This document shows, in pieces, positions 6,437 through 13,950 of a stretch of DNA of 17,385 nt (positions are counted from its first letter, which is position 1; each line of letters starts with the position of its first letter). Origin of the DNA: JBFWQM01 sp050249455. GTDB lineage: Bacteria; Pseudomonadota; Alphaproteobacteria; MPNO01; VGEU01. Under the pieces are notes generated by a model. It saw only the letters and a program-made list of their open reading frames with translations. It had not been told where the DNA came from and searched no databases. The stretch lies in contig JBFWQM010000099.1 of NCBI GenBank assembly GCA_050249455.1, forward strand, positions 1 through 17,385. The letters are read 5' to 3'. Both the position numbers and the translations under genes were made by a program.

Positions 6437-8068
6437 ATGGATCGCGAAGCGATGGAATTCGACGTGGTGATCGTCGGCGCCGGGCCGTCCGGGCTCGCGA
6501 CGGCGATCCGGCTGAAGCAGCTCGCGCAAGCGCGCGACCACGAGCTTTCCGTCTGCGTCATCGAGAAGGGCTCGGAAGTCGGCGCGCATATCCTGTCGGG
6601 CGCGGTGTTCGAGACGCGCTCGCTCGACGAGCTGATCCCCGACTGGCGCGAGCGCGAGGCGCCGCTGGTGACGCCGGCGCGCGAGGACCGCTTCCTGTTC
6701 CTGACCGAGAAGCGCGCGACCCGTCTGCCGACGCCGCCGCAGATGAACAACCACGGCAACTACATCGTCAGCCTCGGCAACCTATGCCGCTGGCTGGCGA
6801 CGCAGGCGGAGGCGCTGGGGGTCGAGATCTATCCCGGCTTCGCCGCCGCCGAGGTGCTATACGACGATACCGGCGCGGTGTGCGGCGTCGCCACCGGCGA
6901 CATGGGCATCGGCAAGGACGGCCAGCCGACCGCGAGCCACACGCCGGGAGTGGAGCTGCGCGCGCGCCAGACCGTGTTCGCCGAGGGATGCCGCGGATCG
7001 CTGACCAAGACGCTGTTCCAGCGCTTCGACCTGCGCCGCGACGCCGATCCGCAGACCTTCGGCATCGGCATCAAGGAGCTGTGGGAGATCGAGCCGGGCA
7101 AGCACGACGCCGGCCTGGTCGTCCACACCGTCGGTTGGCCGCTCGACCGGGGCACCTACGGCGGCTCGTTCCTCTACCACCTGGAGAACAACCAGGTGGC
7201 GGTCGGGTTCGTGGTCGGCCTCGACTACAAGAACCCGTATCTGAGCCCGTTCGAGGAATTCCAGCGGTTCAAGACACATCCGGCGATCCGCCCCTTCTTC
7301 GAGGGCGGCCGGCGCATCGCCTACGGCTCGCGCGCGATCAACGAAGGCGGGTTCCAGTCGATCCCGAAGCTGTCGATGCCAGGCGCGGTGCTTGTCGGCT
7401 GCACGGCGGGCTTCCTCAACGTGCCCAAGATCAAGGGCTCGCACACCGCGATGAAATCCGGCATGACCGCGGCGGAGGCGGTGTTCGAGACGCTGGCCGG
7501 CGACGGGGGGCGCGAGGTGACCGCCTATCCCGAAGCGATGCGCAAGACCTGGGTGTGGGACGAGCTGCACCGGGTGCGTAACATTCGCCCGGCGTTCCGC
7601 AAGGGCCTGCTCGCCGGCATCGCCTATGCCGGCCTCGACACCTATGTCCTCCGCGGCAAGGCGCCGTGGACCTTCCACCACCATCCCGACAACGAAAGCC
7701 TGGTCCCGGCCAAGGACGCGATGCCGATCGACTACCCGAAGCCGGACGGCAAGGTCAGCTTCGACCGCCTGTCCTCGGTATTCATCTCGAACACCAACCA
7801 CGAGGAGAACCAGCCGGCGCACCTGACCTTGAAGGACGACACCGTCCCGATCCGGGTTAACCTCGCGCTCTACGACGCGCCGGAGCAGCGCTACTGCCCG
7901 GCCGGGGTCTACGAGATCGTGCGCGACGCGGACGGCGCCAATCCGCGGTTGCAGATCAACGCCCAGAACTGCGTCCACTGCAAGACATGCGACATCAAGG
8001 ACCCCACCCAGAATATCGACTGGGTGGTGCCGGAAGGAGGCGGCGGGCCGAACTACCCCAACATGTGA
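6437..8068 (+). CDS. Electron transfer flavoprotein-ubiquinone oxidoreductase (ETF-QO)
   Basis: A 543-residue inner-membrane-associated flavoprotein that passes electrons from ETF to ubiquinone during fatty-acid and amino-acid oxidation. The ATG at 6437 has GGGAG five bases upstream and gives MDREAMEFDVVIVGAGPSG; an in-frame ATG at 6371 would add 22 unrelated residues. The FAD-binding motif GAGPSG is at 14-19. Later come VIEKGSEVGAHILSG and the substrate/quinone-domain segments GGFQSIPKLSMPGAVLVGC and TAGFLNVPKIKGSHTAMKSG. The C-terminal 4Fe-4S domain has C487, C512, C515 and C518 (RYCPAGVYE and NCVHCKTCDIKDP), and the end PEGGGGPNYPNM is typical. Length and domain order match the family. It is divergent from the UDG gene, as in related genomes I recall. 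Confidence 0.96.
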   Translation: MDREAMEFDVVIVGAGPSGLATAIRLKQLAQARDHELSVCVIEKGSEVGAHILSGAVFETRSLDELIPDWREREAPLVTPAREDRFLFLTEKRATRLPTPPQMNNHGNYIVSLGNLCRWLATQAEALGVEIYPGFAAAEVLYDDTGAVCGVATGDMGIGKDGQPTASHTPGVELRARQTVFAEGCRGSLTKTLFQRFDLRRDADPQTFGIGIKELWEIEPGKHDAGLVVHTVGWPLDRGTYGGSFLYHLENNQVAVGFVVGLDYKNPYLSPFEEFQRFKTHPAIRPFFEGGRRIAYGSRAINEGGFQSIPKLSMPGAVLVGCTAGFLNVPKIKGSHTAMKSGMTAAEAVFETLAGDGGREVTAYPEAMRKTWVWDELHRVRNIRPAFRKGLLAGIAYAGLDTYVLRGKAPWTFHHHPDNESLVPAKDAMPIDYPKPDGKVSFDRLSSVFISNTNHEENQPAHLTLKDDTVPIRVNLALYDAPEQRYCPAGVYEIVRDADGANPRLQINAQNCVHCKTCDIKDPTQNIDWVVPEGGGGPNYPNM

Positions 8069-8099
8069 GGGGGCGGCCGCCCGCCTTGCCTTGCCTTCC

Positions 8100-8131
8100 G
8101 GCGTCCATGACGCCAGATTCACGATCTGGTT
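8100..8131 (+). terminator. Possible terminator hairpins after ETF-QO
   Basis: Two small hairpins lie 31 bp after the ETF-QO stop: GGCGTC-CAT-GACGCC (8100-8114) and CCAGAT-TCACG-ATCTGG (8113-8129), the second followed by TT. They share two bases, so only one can form fully. There is no long T-run, which makes intrinsic termination weak. The rest of the 243-bp gap (8069-8311) shows no gene and no convincing promoter. Confidence 0.35.
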
Positions 8132-8311
8132 AACGGCGGTGGCCGGCCGCTGGGCGACTTGGCGTGAGCGGTTCGATTGTGCCAGTATGGCGGCAAAGGT
8201 CTTGAGCGCATTCGGCTTGACCGGGGGGCGGCTCGACCGGGCGATCAACCCGATATTCATTGTCTTGCGCCACGCTTCCAGGCGCATGGCGGGTCAGCGA
8301 AAGCGAACAAA

Positions 8312-10132
8312 ATGAGCGGCGCGGCGGTGGTCGATAAGGTGAAGGGCCTGGCGCGCATGCGATTCGGCTGGGCCGGCGCCATCGCGCTGATCGCCGCAGG
8401 TTGCGCGGAACCCGCCGGCGTGCCGCTGTTGACGGCCGCGGCGGAGCCGTCGCAGGCGGCGCCGGCGATCATGCCCTACGATCCCGGCAAGACGGCGGCG
8501 GGCAACTACCTCGCGGGCCGGCACGCCCACCAGATCCGCGATTTCGCCGCGGCGGCAACCTACCTGAACAAGGCGCTGTCCGCCGACCCGGAAAACGTCG
8601 ATCTGCTGCGCCGGTCCTACCGCGCGCTGATGGCGGACGGAAAGATCGAGGAAGGCACCGCCGTCGCACGCGAGCTGCTGAAGCGCGACGACGGCACGCC
8701 GCTGGCGAGCCTCAACCTCGTTGTCGCGGAGGTGAAGGCCGGGCGCTACGCCGAGGCCGCCCGGCTCGCGCGCGCCGTGCCGCGGACCGGCCTCAACTCG
8801 TTCATGGTGCCGTTCCTCGCCGCGTGGATCCACGCCGGCGAGAAGAACCCGGCGGAAGCGCTTAAGTCGCTGGAGGCCCTCGACCGGCTCAACGGCTTCA
8901 CGGTGATGCGCGAGCTGCACGCGGGGCTGATCCTGGAGGCCGCGGGCGATCGGGCCGGCGCCGAGAAGCACTACCGGGATGCGGAGAAGGCCTCGGGCGG
9001 CGGCACGCTGCGGGTGCTGCAGGCCCTCGGCGAGCTGCTGGAGCGGACCGGCCGCCGCGACGAGGCGCGCACGCTCTACGAGTCGTTCCGCGACGCCGCA
9101 GCGGATTCGTCGGTGATCGACGCCGCGATCGAGCGGGTGAAGGCGGGCAAGACGCCGCCGCTGATGGTCTCCAACCCGCGCGAAGGGATCGCGGAGGCGT
9201 TCTTCAACGTCGCCGGCACCCTGGTGCAGCAGAACTCGCCGGAGATCGCGCTGATCTATGCCTGGATCGCCGTCGACCTGCGGCCGGATTTCCCGCTGGC
9301 GCAGATGCTGGTCGCCGGCCTGCTCGAGAACCTCGGCCGCAACCAGGAGGCGATCGAGGTCCTGAAGAACGTGCGTCGCGACTCGCCGCTCGGCTGGGCG
9401 GCGCAGGTGCGCATGGCGGTGGCGCTGGAGGCGCTCGACCGGGCCGACGAGGCGATCGCCAAGCTGCAGGCAATGAGCGAGGAGGATCAGAGCCGGATCG
9501 AGGCGCTGGTCAACCTCGCCGACCTGCTGCGCACCAAGAAGCGCTTTCCCGAGGCGGCCACCGCCTATCAGCGTGCGATCGACCGCTTGCCCGTCGTAGA
9601 GAAGCGCCACTGGTCGCTGTTCTACTCCCTCGGCATCGCGCACGAGCGCGCCAAGCAGTGGCCGCAGGCGGAGGCGGCGTTCCTGCGCGCCCTGGAGCTG
9701 AGCCCCGAGCAGCCGTTCGTGCTCAACTACCTCGGCTATTCCTGGGTCGACCAGGGCGTCAACCTCGACCGCGCGCGCAAGATGATCGAGCGCGCGGTGG
9801 AGCTGCGGCCCAATGACGGCTACATCGTCGACAGCCTCGGCTGGGCGCTCTACCGCATGCACGATTTCCAGGGCGCCGTGCTGCACCTGGAGCGCGCCAT
9901 CGAGCTGAGGCCGCAGGACCCCACCATCAACGACCATCTCGGCGATGCGTACTGGCGGGTCGGCCGCGCGCTCGAGGCGCGCTTCCAGTGGCAGCGCGCG
10001 CTCGGGATGGAGCCGGAGCCGGAAGCCGTCGCGCCGCTGCGCGAGAAGCTGGAGCACGGGCTGCCCGACGTGCGCCCCGAGATCATGAAGACCGAGCGCG
10101 AAGGCGCGGACAAGAAGAAGAGCGGTCTTTGA
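8312..10132 (+). CDS. Tetratricopeptide-repeat lipoprotein
   Basis: A 606-residue protein from the ATG at 8312. The N-terminus ...MRFGWAGAIALIAAGCAEP looks like a lipoprotein signal with C31 as the acylated residue, although the -3 position is Ala rather than the usual Leu. Starting instead at the ATG at 8357 would give a tighter 16-residue signal. TPR helices fill about 65-580. The clearest repeats are at the C-terminus: WSLFYSLGIAHERAKQWPQA, LNYLGYSWVDQGVNLDRARK, DGYIVDSLGWALYRMHDFQG and DPTINDHLGDAYWRVGRALE. These match the periplasmic TPR proteins found next to ispE in many Alphaproteobacteria. A scaffold or assembly role in the envelope is plausible but unproven. The stop overlaps the ispE TTG start. 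Confidence 0.88.
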   Translation: MSGAAVVDKVKGLARMRFGWAGAIALIAAGCAEPAGVPLLTAAAEPSQAAPAIMPYDPGKTAAGNYLAGRHAHQIRDFAAAATYLNKALSADPENVDLLRRSYRALMADGKIEEGTAVARELLKRDDGTPLASLNLVVAEVKAGRYAEAARLARAVPRTGLNSFMVPFLAAWIHAGEKNPAEALKSLEALDRLNGFTVMRELHAGLILEAAGDRAGAEKHYRDAEKASGGGTLRVLQALGELLERTGRRDEARTLYESFRDAAADSSVIDAAIERVKAGKTPPLMVSNPREGIAEAFFNVAGTLVQQNSPEIALIYAWIAVDLRPDFPLAQMLVAGLLENLGRNQEAIEVLKNVRRDSPLGWAAQVRMAVALEALDRADEAIAKLQAMSEEDQSRIEALVNLADLLRTKKRFPEAATAYQRAIDRLPVVEKRHWSLFYSLGIAHERAKQWPQAEAAFLRALELSPEQPFVLNYLGYSWVDQGVNLDRARKMIERAVELRPNDGYIVDSLGWALYRMHDFQGAVLHLERAIELRPQDPTINDHLGDAYWRVGRALEARFQWQRALGMEPEPEAVAPLREKLEHGLPDVRPEIMKTEREGADKKKSGL

Positions 10133-11031
10133 GCGTCGCGCCCGGCGGCGGCGCGGTCACCGTCCGCGCGCCCGCCAAGGTCAACCTGTTCCTCGAGATC
10201 GTCGGCCGCCGCGCCGACGGCTATCACCTGTTGCAGAGCCTTGTGGCGTTCGCCGACGTCGCCGACGTGGTGCGCGTGCGCCCGTCGGACGACCTGGGGC
10301 TGGCCATCGACGGCCCGTTCGGCGCCGGGCTGGCGGCGGAGCCTGACAACCTTGTGCTGCGCGCCGCCCGCGGGCTGGCTGAGGCGACGGGCTGCACGCG
10401 CGGCGCCACGATCGCGCTGACCAAGAACATCCCGGTCGCCGCGGGCCTGGGCGGCGGATCGGCGGACGCGGCGGCGGCGCTGACGGCCCTCGCGGCGCTG
10501 TGGGGCGTGCGCCTGCCCGATGCGGCGCGCGACCGGATCGCGCTGGCGCTCGGCGCGGACGTGCCGGTCTGCCTGTTCGGTCGGCCGGCGCTGGTCGGCG
10601 GCATCGGCGAGGCGATCGCGCCGGCGCCGGCATTGCCGCCGCTGGGGGCGGTGCTGGTCAACCCGCGGATACCCGTACCGACCGCCGCCGTGTTCAAGGC
10701 CCGCAGCGGGCCGTTCTCGCCGCTCCAGGATTTCGCGCCGCCGGCCGGCGACGGCGCCGGGTTCGCGGCGGCGCTCGACCGGCGGCGCAACGACCTGGCG
10801 GCGCCGGCGGTCGCGGTCGCGCCCGTCATCGCCGGGGTGCTCGATACCATCGCCGCGACGCGCGGCTGCCTGCTGGCGCGCCTCTCGGGCAGCGGCGCCA
10901 CCTGCTTCGGCCTCTACGGCGACACCCGCGCGGCCGAATCGGCGGCGGCCGCGATCGCCGTGGCGCAGCCCGGCTGGTGGGTGCGGGCGACCCGGTTCCT
11001 CGACCACCCGGCCGCCGTCGAGCGGGACTGA
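10129..11031 (+). CDS. ispE: 4-diphosphocytidyl-2-C-methyl-D-erythritol kinase
   Basis: A 300-residue GHMP kinase that phosphorylates CDP-methylerythritol in the MEP pathway of isoprenoid synthesis. Motifs: RAPAKVNLFLEIVGRRADGY (13-32, with Lys17 and Asn19 at the substrate site), the ATP-binding loop IPVAAGLGGGSADAAAAL (101-118), GADVPVCLFG (142-151, catalytic Asp144) and LSGSGATCFGLY near residue 255. No ATG or GTG precedes the conserved N-terminus closely; TTG at 10129 fits, with GAAGAGCGG upstream. It forms TTGA with the TPR gene stop, a coupled arrangement. The length is usual for the family. Convergent with the PG-binding gene, with an 18-bp palindrome between them. Confidence 0.95.
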   Translation: MSVAPGGGAVTVRAPAKVNLFLEIVGRRADGYHLLQSLVAFADVADVVRVRPSDDLGLAIDGPFGAGLAAEPDNLVLRAARGLAEATGCTRGATIALTKNIPVAAGLGGGSADAAAALTALAALWGVRLPDAARDRIALALGADVPVCLFGRPALVGGIGEAIAPAPALPPLGAVLVNPRIPVPTAAVFKARSGPFSPLQDFAPPAGDGAGFAAALDRRRNDLAAPAVAVAPVIAGVLDTIAATRGCLLARLSGSGATCFGLYGDTRAAESAAAAIAVAQPGWWVRATRFLDHPAAVERD

Positions 11032-11049
11032 GTCCGGCCCCGGCCGGAC
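11032..11049. terminator. Perfect palindrome between convergent genes, candidate bidirectional terminator
   Basis: GTCCGGCC-CC-GGCCGGAC is a perfect 8-bp dyad that starts one base after the ispE stop and ends 7 bp before the stop of the convergent gene at 11057. Its location suits a terminator serving both strands, but neither side carries a T-run and the 2-nt loop would require opening the innermost pair. Confidence 0.45.
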
Positions 11050-11056
11050 GATGGGT

Positions 11057-12040
11057 TCAGCGCCCGCTGCCGCGCGCCGGTCCGGCGATCGCCTCCAGCT
11101 CGGCCAGGACGGCGGAGCCCGGCCGGCCGTCGACCGGCATGCCGGCGACTTGCTGGAACCGGGCGATCGCGTCCGCCGTCTGCGGGCGCATGACGCCGTC
11201 CGCGGGGCCGGGGTCGAAATGCAGCTCGGTCAGCAGCACCTGGATCCGCGCCACGGCGCGGTCGGCGGCGGCACGGTCCGACGACCACGGCGCGCCGCCG
11301 GTCAGCCATGCGACGAGCGTGCCGATGACCAGGCCGGTGGCCAGGCCGAGGCCGATCTTGGCGAGGATGTGCGACGACCGCCGACGGCGCCGGGGCACCA
11401 GCGGGTCGGCGGCGACCATCGCCTGGTGACGCAGACTCGCCGCCGCAGCTGCGGAGCCGGGGGCGAGCCGCACCAGCGTCGCCGGTTCCTGCCGGGCGGT
11501 CTCGTCCTGCGGCTCGGCGGCCGGCACGGTCTCGCGCAGCTGCGGCAGGCTCGAGGCGGGCGGCGGGGCCGGTTCCGGCGCGGGCCGCTCGACTGCCGCT
11601 GCGGGTTCCGCGGCGACGTCGGGCGTCGCGTCGGCCGGTCCGGACAGCTGCGGCTGTTCGACTTCGGGCGGCGCCGCCGCCGCGGACTCCCCGGGCGCCG
11701 TCGCCGCGGGTGCCGTGGCCGCGCCCGCCGCCGGCGCCTCCGGTTGCGGCGTCGGCGCGACGTCGGCGGCCGGCGGCTCCATGGCCGGCGCGGCGGCTTC
11801 GTCGGGGCCGGCAGCAGGTTCGGGGCGCGCCGGCGGGGGCGTCGGATCCGATGCCGGCAGCGCCACGGCGTGCCCGTTGCGGGGCGCGGCCGCCGGCGGC
11901 CTCAGGTCCGGCCGGGCGGCGGCGCGCTGGATCGCCCGATCGATCCATTGTCCGATCGGGATGCCGGCGGCCTGCGCCGCGGCGCGCGCGACCTCCCGCG
12001 TCTCCTCGTCGATGCCCTTGACGCTCCACGGTCCGGGCAC
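11057..12040 (-). CDS. Trans-envelope protein: RHH-like N-terminus, Pro/Ala linker, one TM segment, peptidoglycan-binding domain
   Basis: A 327-residue protein from a GTG at 12040, chosen because GGGGAGG precedes it and because its paralogue at 12478 starts at the same point; an ATG at 12106 has no ribosome-binding site. Residues 4-40 (PWSVKGIDEETREVARAA...GIPIGQWIDRAI) have the strand-helix-helix layout of ribbon-helix-helix domains. Residues 45-210 are a Pro/Ala/Glu-rich linker. RRRRR (217-221) precedes a membrane helix (224-246, ILAKIGLGLATGLVIGTLVA), predicting a cytoplasmic N-terminus. The C-terminal PG_binding_1 domain (261-315) has AVARIQVLLTELHFDPGPAD and ADAIARFQQVAG. Similar layouts occur in PodJ-like alphaproteobacterial proteins. 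A structural or localisation role at the envelope is inference. It follows its paralogue by a 78-bp gap, probably in one operon. Confidence 0.85.
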   Translation of the reverse strand: MPGPWSVKGIDEETREVARAAAQAAGIPIGQWIDRAIQRAAARPDLRPPAAAPRNGHAVALPASDPTPPPARPEPAAGPDEAAAPAMEPPAADVAPTPQPEAPAAGAATAPAATAPGESAAAAPPEVEQPQLSGPADATPDVAAEPAAAVERPAPEPAPPPASSLPQLRETVPAAEPQDETARQEPATLVRLAPGSAAAAASLRHQAMVAADPLVPRRRRRSSHILAKIGLGLATGLVIGTLVAWLTGGAPWSSDRAAADRAVARIQVLLTELHFDPGPADGVMRPQTADAIARFQQVAGMPVDGRPGSAVLAELEAIAGPARGSGR

Positions 12041-12044
12041 GGAA

Positions 12045-12051
12045 CCTCCCC
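12045..12051 (-). promoter_or_regulatory. Ribosome-binding site that fixes the GTG start at 12040
   Basis: GGGGAGG lies 4 nt upstream of the GTG on the minus strand. It is the strongest Shine-Dalgarno match near this gene and favours MPGPWSVKG as the true N-terminus over the ATG at 12106. Confidence 0.65.
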
Positions 12052-12118
12052 GTCTGGCAATGCTGTCGTCGCGTGCCGGCGTGCGGATTGCGGTCTGCGG
12101 CGCCATCGAATCGCAGCG

Positions 12119-12478
12119 CTAGCCGTTGCCGGCGCTGCGGCGGGACGGCGCCGGCTCGCCGGCGGTCGGCGCCGGCCGTGCGCGCTTGGCCGCCAGCGAC
12201 GCCTCGGCGGCCGCGAGCTTCGCTTCCAGCAGCGCGATCTGCGCCATCAGCTCTGTCGTGTCCTCGCCCGTGTCGGCGGCTGGGCCGGCCGCCTGGGACA
12301 GGTCGGCGATCGCCGCGGCCGCGCCGGCAGCCGCAGCTTGCTCCTCCGCTGCCGTCGTCCGGATCACCTCGGCGAGCCATGCGCCGACTGTCATGCCGTG
12401 CGCCGCAGCAGCGGTGCGGGCGGCCTTGCGGGCCTCCACGCTGACGCCCTTCAGGCTCCACGGATAGATCGTCGCCAT
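12119..12478 (-). CDS. Small RHH-like protein with coiled coil, paralogue of the neighbouring N-terminal domain
   Basis: A 119-residue soluble protein from the ATG at 12478, with GGGAG about 8 nt upstream. Residues 5-41 (YPWSLKGVSVEARKAARTAA...GMTVGAWLAEVIR) align without gaps to the N-terminus of the downstream gene: PWS-V/L-KG, R..AR.AA, G...G.W....I. This reads as beta strand, helix, turn, helix, the ribbon-helix-helix pattern. An Ala-rich region follows, then a predicted coiled coil at 75-100 (ELMAQIALLEAKLAAAEASL) and a basic, disordered tail. It has no signal peptide or membrane segment. It could form hetero-oligomers with its membrane-anchored paralogue, but that is inference; DNA binding is also untested. 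No named family is recognised. Confidence 0.8.
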   Translation of the reverse strand: MATIYPWSLKGVSVEARKAARTAAAAHGMTVGAWLAEVIRTTAAEEQAAAAGAAAAIADLSQAAGPAADTGEDTTELMAQIALLEAKLAAAEASLAAKRARPAPTAGEPAPSRRSAGNG

Positions 12479-12547
12479 CACTTGCGCTCCCAACCCGCGC
12501 GTCGTCCTGGACTATACCGACGCAGGCGACTCTTGTTAAGGCGTCGG

Positions 12548-12576
12548 TTGCGGGGCTGCGGTGGAGTGCCTATCTT
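12548..12576 (+). promoter_or_regulatory. Predicted promoter for tRNA-Gln
   Basis: TTGCGG (12548-12553) and TATCTT (12571-12576) are separated by 17 bp, and the -10 ends 11 bp before the first tRNA base. Each hexamer matches four of six consensus positions. The position is what a tRNA promoter should have. Confidence 0.5.
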
Positions 12577-12587
12577 CGCGTCGCGGT

Positions 12588-12661
12588 TGGGGCGTGGCCA
12601 AGCGGTAAGGCAACGGGTTTTGGTCCCGTGATCCCAGGTTCGAATCCTGGCGCCCCAGCCA
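12588..12661 (+). tRNA. tRNA-Gln (anticodon UUG)
   Basis: A full cloverleaf is visible. The acceptor stem is TGGGGCG (12588-12594) with CGCCCCA (12651-12657), followed by discriminator G12658 and an encoded CCA (12659-12661). The anticodon stem ACGGG/CCCGT encloses the loop TTTTGGT (12618-12624), giving the anticodon TTG at 12620-12622, which reads CAA. The T arm is CCAGG-TTCGAAT-CCTGG (12634-12650). Total length is 74 nt including CCA, without a long variable arm. The anticodon and the weak U-A first pair are both typical of glutamine tRNA. Confidence 0.97.
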
Positions 12662-12674
12662 GCGCGAAGGGCCG

Positions 12675-12704
12675 TCGGGCGTGCAACCGTCGCGTGCCGC
12701 CCGA
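12675..12704 (+). terminator. Hairpin downstream of tRNA-Gln, possible terminator
   Basis: TCGGGCG (12675-12681) pairs with CGCCCGA (12698-12704), and the stem extends by GCA/TGC across a one-base bulge. It lies between the tRNA and the VOC gene, 14 nt after the CCA. No T-run follows, so it could also be a processing element or a leader hairpin of the VOC gene. Confidence 0.3.
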
Positions 12705-12724
12705 TGCGCAAGAGGAGCGCCGGA

Positions 12725-13171
12725 ATGGCTCTGACGATCGAAGTCCGCGGCGTCGACCACATCGGGATCCGCGTCGCCGACGCGGAACGGTCGATCGCCT
12801 TCTACGCCCTGTTCGGATTCGCCGTCGTCCATCGCGTGACGTTCGACGCGGTCGTCATCCTGCGCAATCCGGACGGCGTCGAGATCAACCTGATCCACAA
12901 CGCCAGACCGGAGAACGACGGCCGCAACATCCTGATGGACGTGCCGGAGAAATACGCCGGCTACACCCATGTCGCGCTGCGCGTCGCCTCGATCGCCGAC
13001 ACCATGAAGGCGCTGGCGCAGAACGGCGTCACGATCACCCAGGGCCCGGTGTCGTTCGGCGACGACGGCCATGTCTCGGTCTTCGTGCGCGACCCCGATC
13101 GCAACGTGATCGAGCTTCGCGGCCGCGCGGAGGACGCCGAAGCGATCGGCGCCGCGCCGTATAAGCCCTGA
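12725..13171 (+). CDS. VOC (glyoxalase/bleomycin-resistance) family protein
   Basis: A 148-residue cytoplasmic protein with two beta-alpha-beta-beta-beta modules. AGGAG lies 9-10 nt before the ATG at 12725; an in-frame upstream start at 12704 would overlap the hairpin. Module 1 begins VRGVDHIGIRVADAERSIAF (H12) and contains PDGVEINLIH (E53). Module 2 begins AGYTHVALRVASI (H82) and ends VRDPDRNVIELRG (E130). The H12/E53/H82/E130 set matches the metal-binding positions of glyoxalase I-like enzymes, so a divalent-metal enzyme such as a lactoylglutathione lyase-type or related isomerase is plausible. Substrate cannot be assigned. It ends 8 bp from the convergent OmpA gene, and runs downstream of the tRNA. 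Confidence 0.88.
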   Translation: MALTIEVRGVDHIGIRVADAERSIAFYALFGFAVVHRVTFDAVVILRNPDGVEINLIHNARPENDGRNILMDVPEKYAGYTHVALRVASIADTMKALAQNGVTITQGPVSFGDDGHVSVFVRDPDRNVIELRGRAEDAEAIGAAPYKP

Positions 13172-13179
13172 GCGGGCAG

Positions 13180-13950
13180 CTATTCGACCACCGTCACGTC
13201 GACCCGGCGGTTGCGCTCGCGGCCGGCGGCGGTGTCGTTGTCGGCGCGGGGCCGTTCCGCGCCGTACGCGGTCGCGGCGAGGCGCTGCGGATCGACGCCG
13301 TAGGCGACCAGCGCGTCGCGCACCGCCGCCGTGCGGCGCTCCGACATCGCCAGCGATTCGGCGCCGGCGTCGGCGTGGCCCTCCACGAGGATGCGGCGAT
13401 ATGGGTTGGCGCGCGCATATTCGGCGATGCGCGTCACCTGCTCGACGCCCACGTCGGTCAGCGCCGTGCCGTTCCGCTCGAACAGGAAGTCGTTGAGGGT
13501 CAGCACGATGCCGTCGGCCGTGCGCTGGCTCGGCAGGTCGGTGCCGAGCGCCATCGCACGCTCGGTCGGCCCCAGGGCGCGGCTGCGCGCCGCCTCCTCC
13601 TGGCGGGTCTGCGAGCGCAGGATCTGGTCGCGCTGCTGCGCCAGCGCATCGATCTGCGCCAGGCTCTGCCGGCGCGCGGCGGACGCCTCGGCGATCTGCG
13701 CCCGGCGCTCGGCGATGTAGGACAGGTGCTCCACGCTTTCCGCGTCCTCCCCGTCCTTCATCGCCACGCCGGCCGCGTTGAGGGCGAGCTGCGCCGAGGC
13801 GAGCTCGCTCTTCGCGTGCTGCTGCACGGCCGGCCTTGTCTCGACCGCGCGCACGGTGGCCGCGGCCTGGTTGAACGCCGGGCTTTCGGACGAGGCGCAC
13901 CCGGCGAGCGCGGCCGCAACGGCGAAGACGACGGCGGTGCGGGCGATCAT
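13180..13950 (-). CDS. OmpA-family lipoprotein with N-terminal DUF4398-type domain
   Basis: A 256-residue outer-membrane lipoprotein. The signal MIARTAVVFAVAAALAGC gives lipobox LAGC with C18 acylated. Residues 25-125 are helical and coiled-coil-like (AKSELASAQLALNAAGVAMK; IAERRAQIAEASAARRQS), the DUF4398 pattern. The OmpA C-terminal domain (about 148-252) contains FERNGTALTD, ILVEGHADAGAESLAMSERR (with D194 and R206 at the diaminopimelate-binding positions), AYGAERPRADN and RERNRRVDV. It would tie the outer membrane to peptidoglycan. Its ATG overlaps the stop of the upstream DUF4398 lipoprotein gene (ATGA), so the pair is translationally coupled. The VOC gene converges on it within 8 bp. Confidence 0.93.
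   Translation of the reverse strand: MIARTAVVFAVAAALAGCASSESPAFNQAAATVRAVETRPAVQQHAKSELASAQLALNAAGVAMKDGEDAESVEHLSYIAERRAQIAEASAARRQSLAQIDALAQQRDQILRSQTRQEEAARSRALGPTERAMALGTDLPSQRTADGIVLTLNDFLFERNGTALTDVGVEQVTRIAEYARANPYRRILVEGHADAGAESLAMSERRTAAVRDALVAYGVDPQRLAATAYGAERPRADNDTAAGRERNRRVDVTVVE

Noticed and set aside
8071..8082. A 12-bp perfect palindrome (GGGCGGCCGCCC) right after the ETF-QO stop.
   Set aside because: It has no loop, so only a 4-bp stem could form in RNA. Such G/C palindromes are common by chance at this composition. The hairpins at 8100-8129 are better terminator candidates.
8087..8098. Short tandem CCTTG units after ETF-QO.
   Set aside because: About two and a half copies of five bases; too short to call a repeat feature.
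8294..10057. A 587-codon minus-strand open frame antisense to the TPR gene.
   Set aside because: The sense strand has clear TPR repeats and a lipoprotein signal. The antisense product has no recognisable domain.
10520..12631. A 703-codon plus-strand open frame through ispE, the PG-binding gene and the tRNA.
   Set aside because: It crosses a tRNA and overlaps two supported genes in other frames; the product is low-complexity Arg/Ala/Gly.
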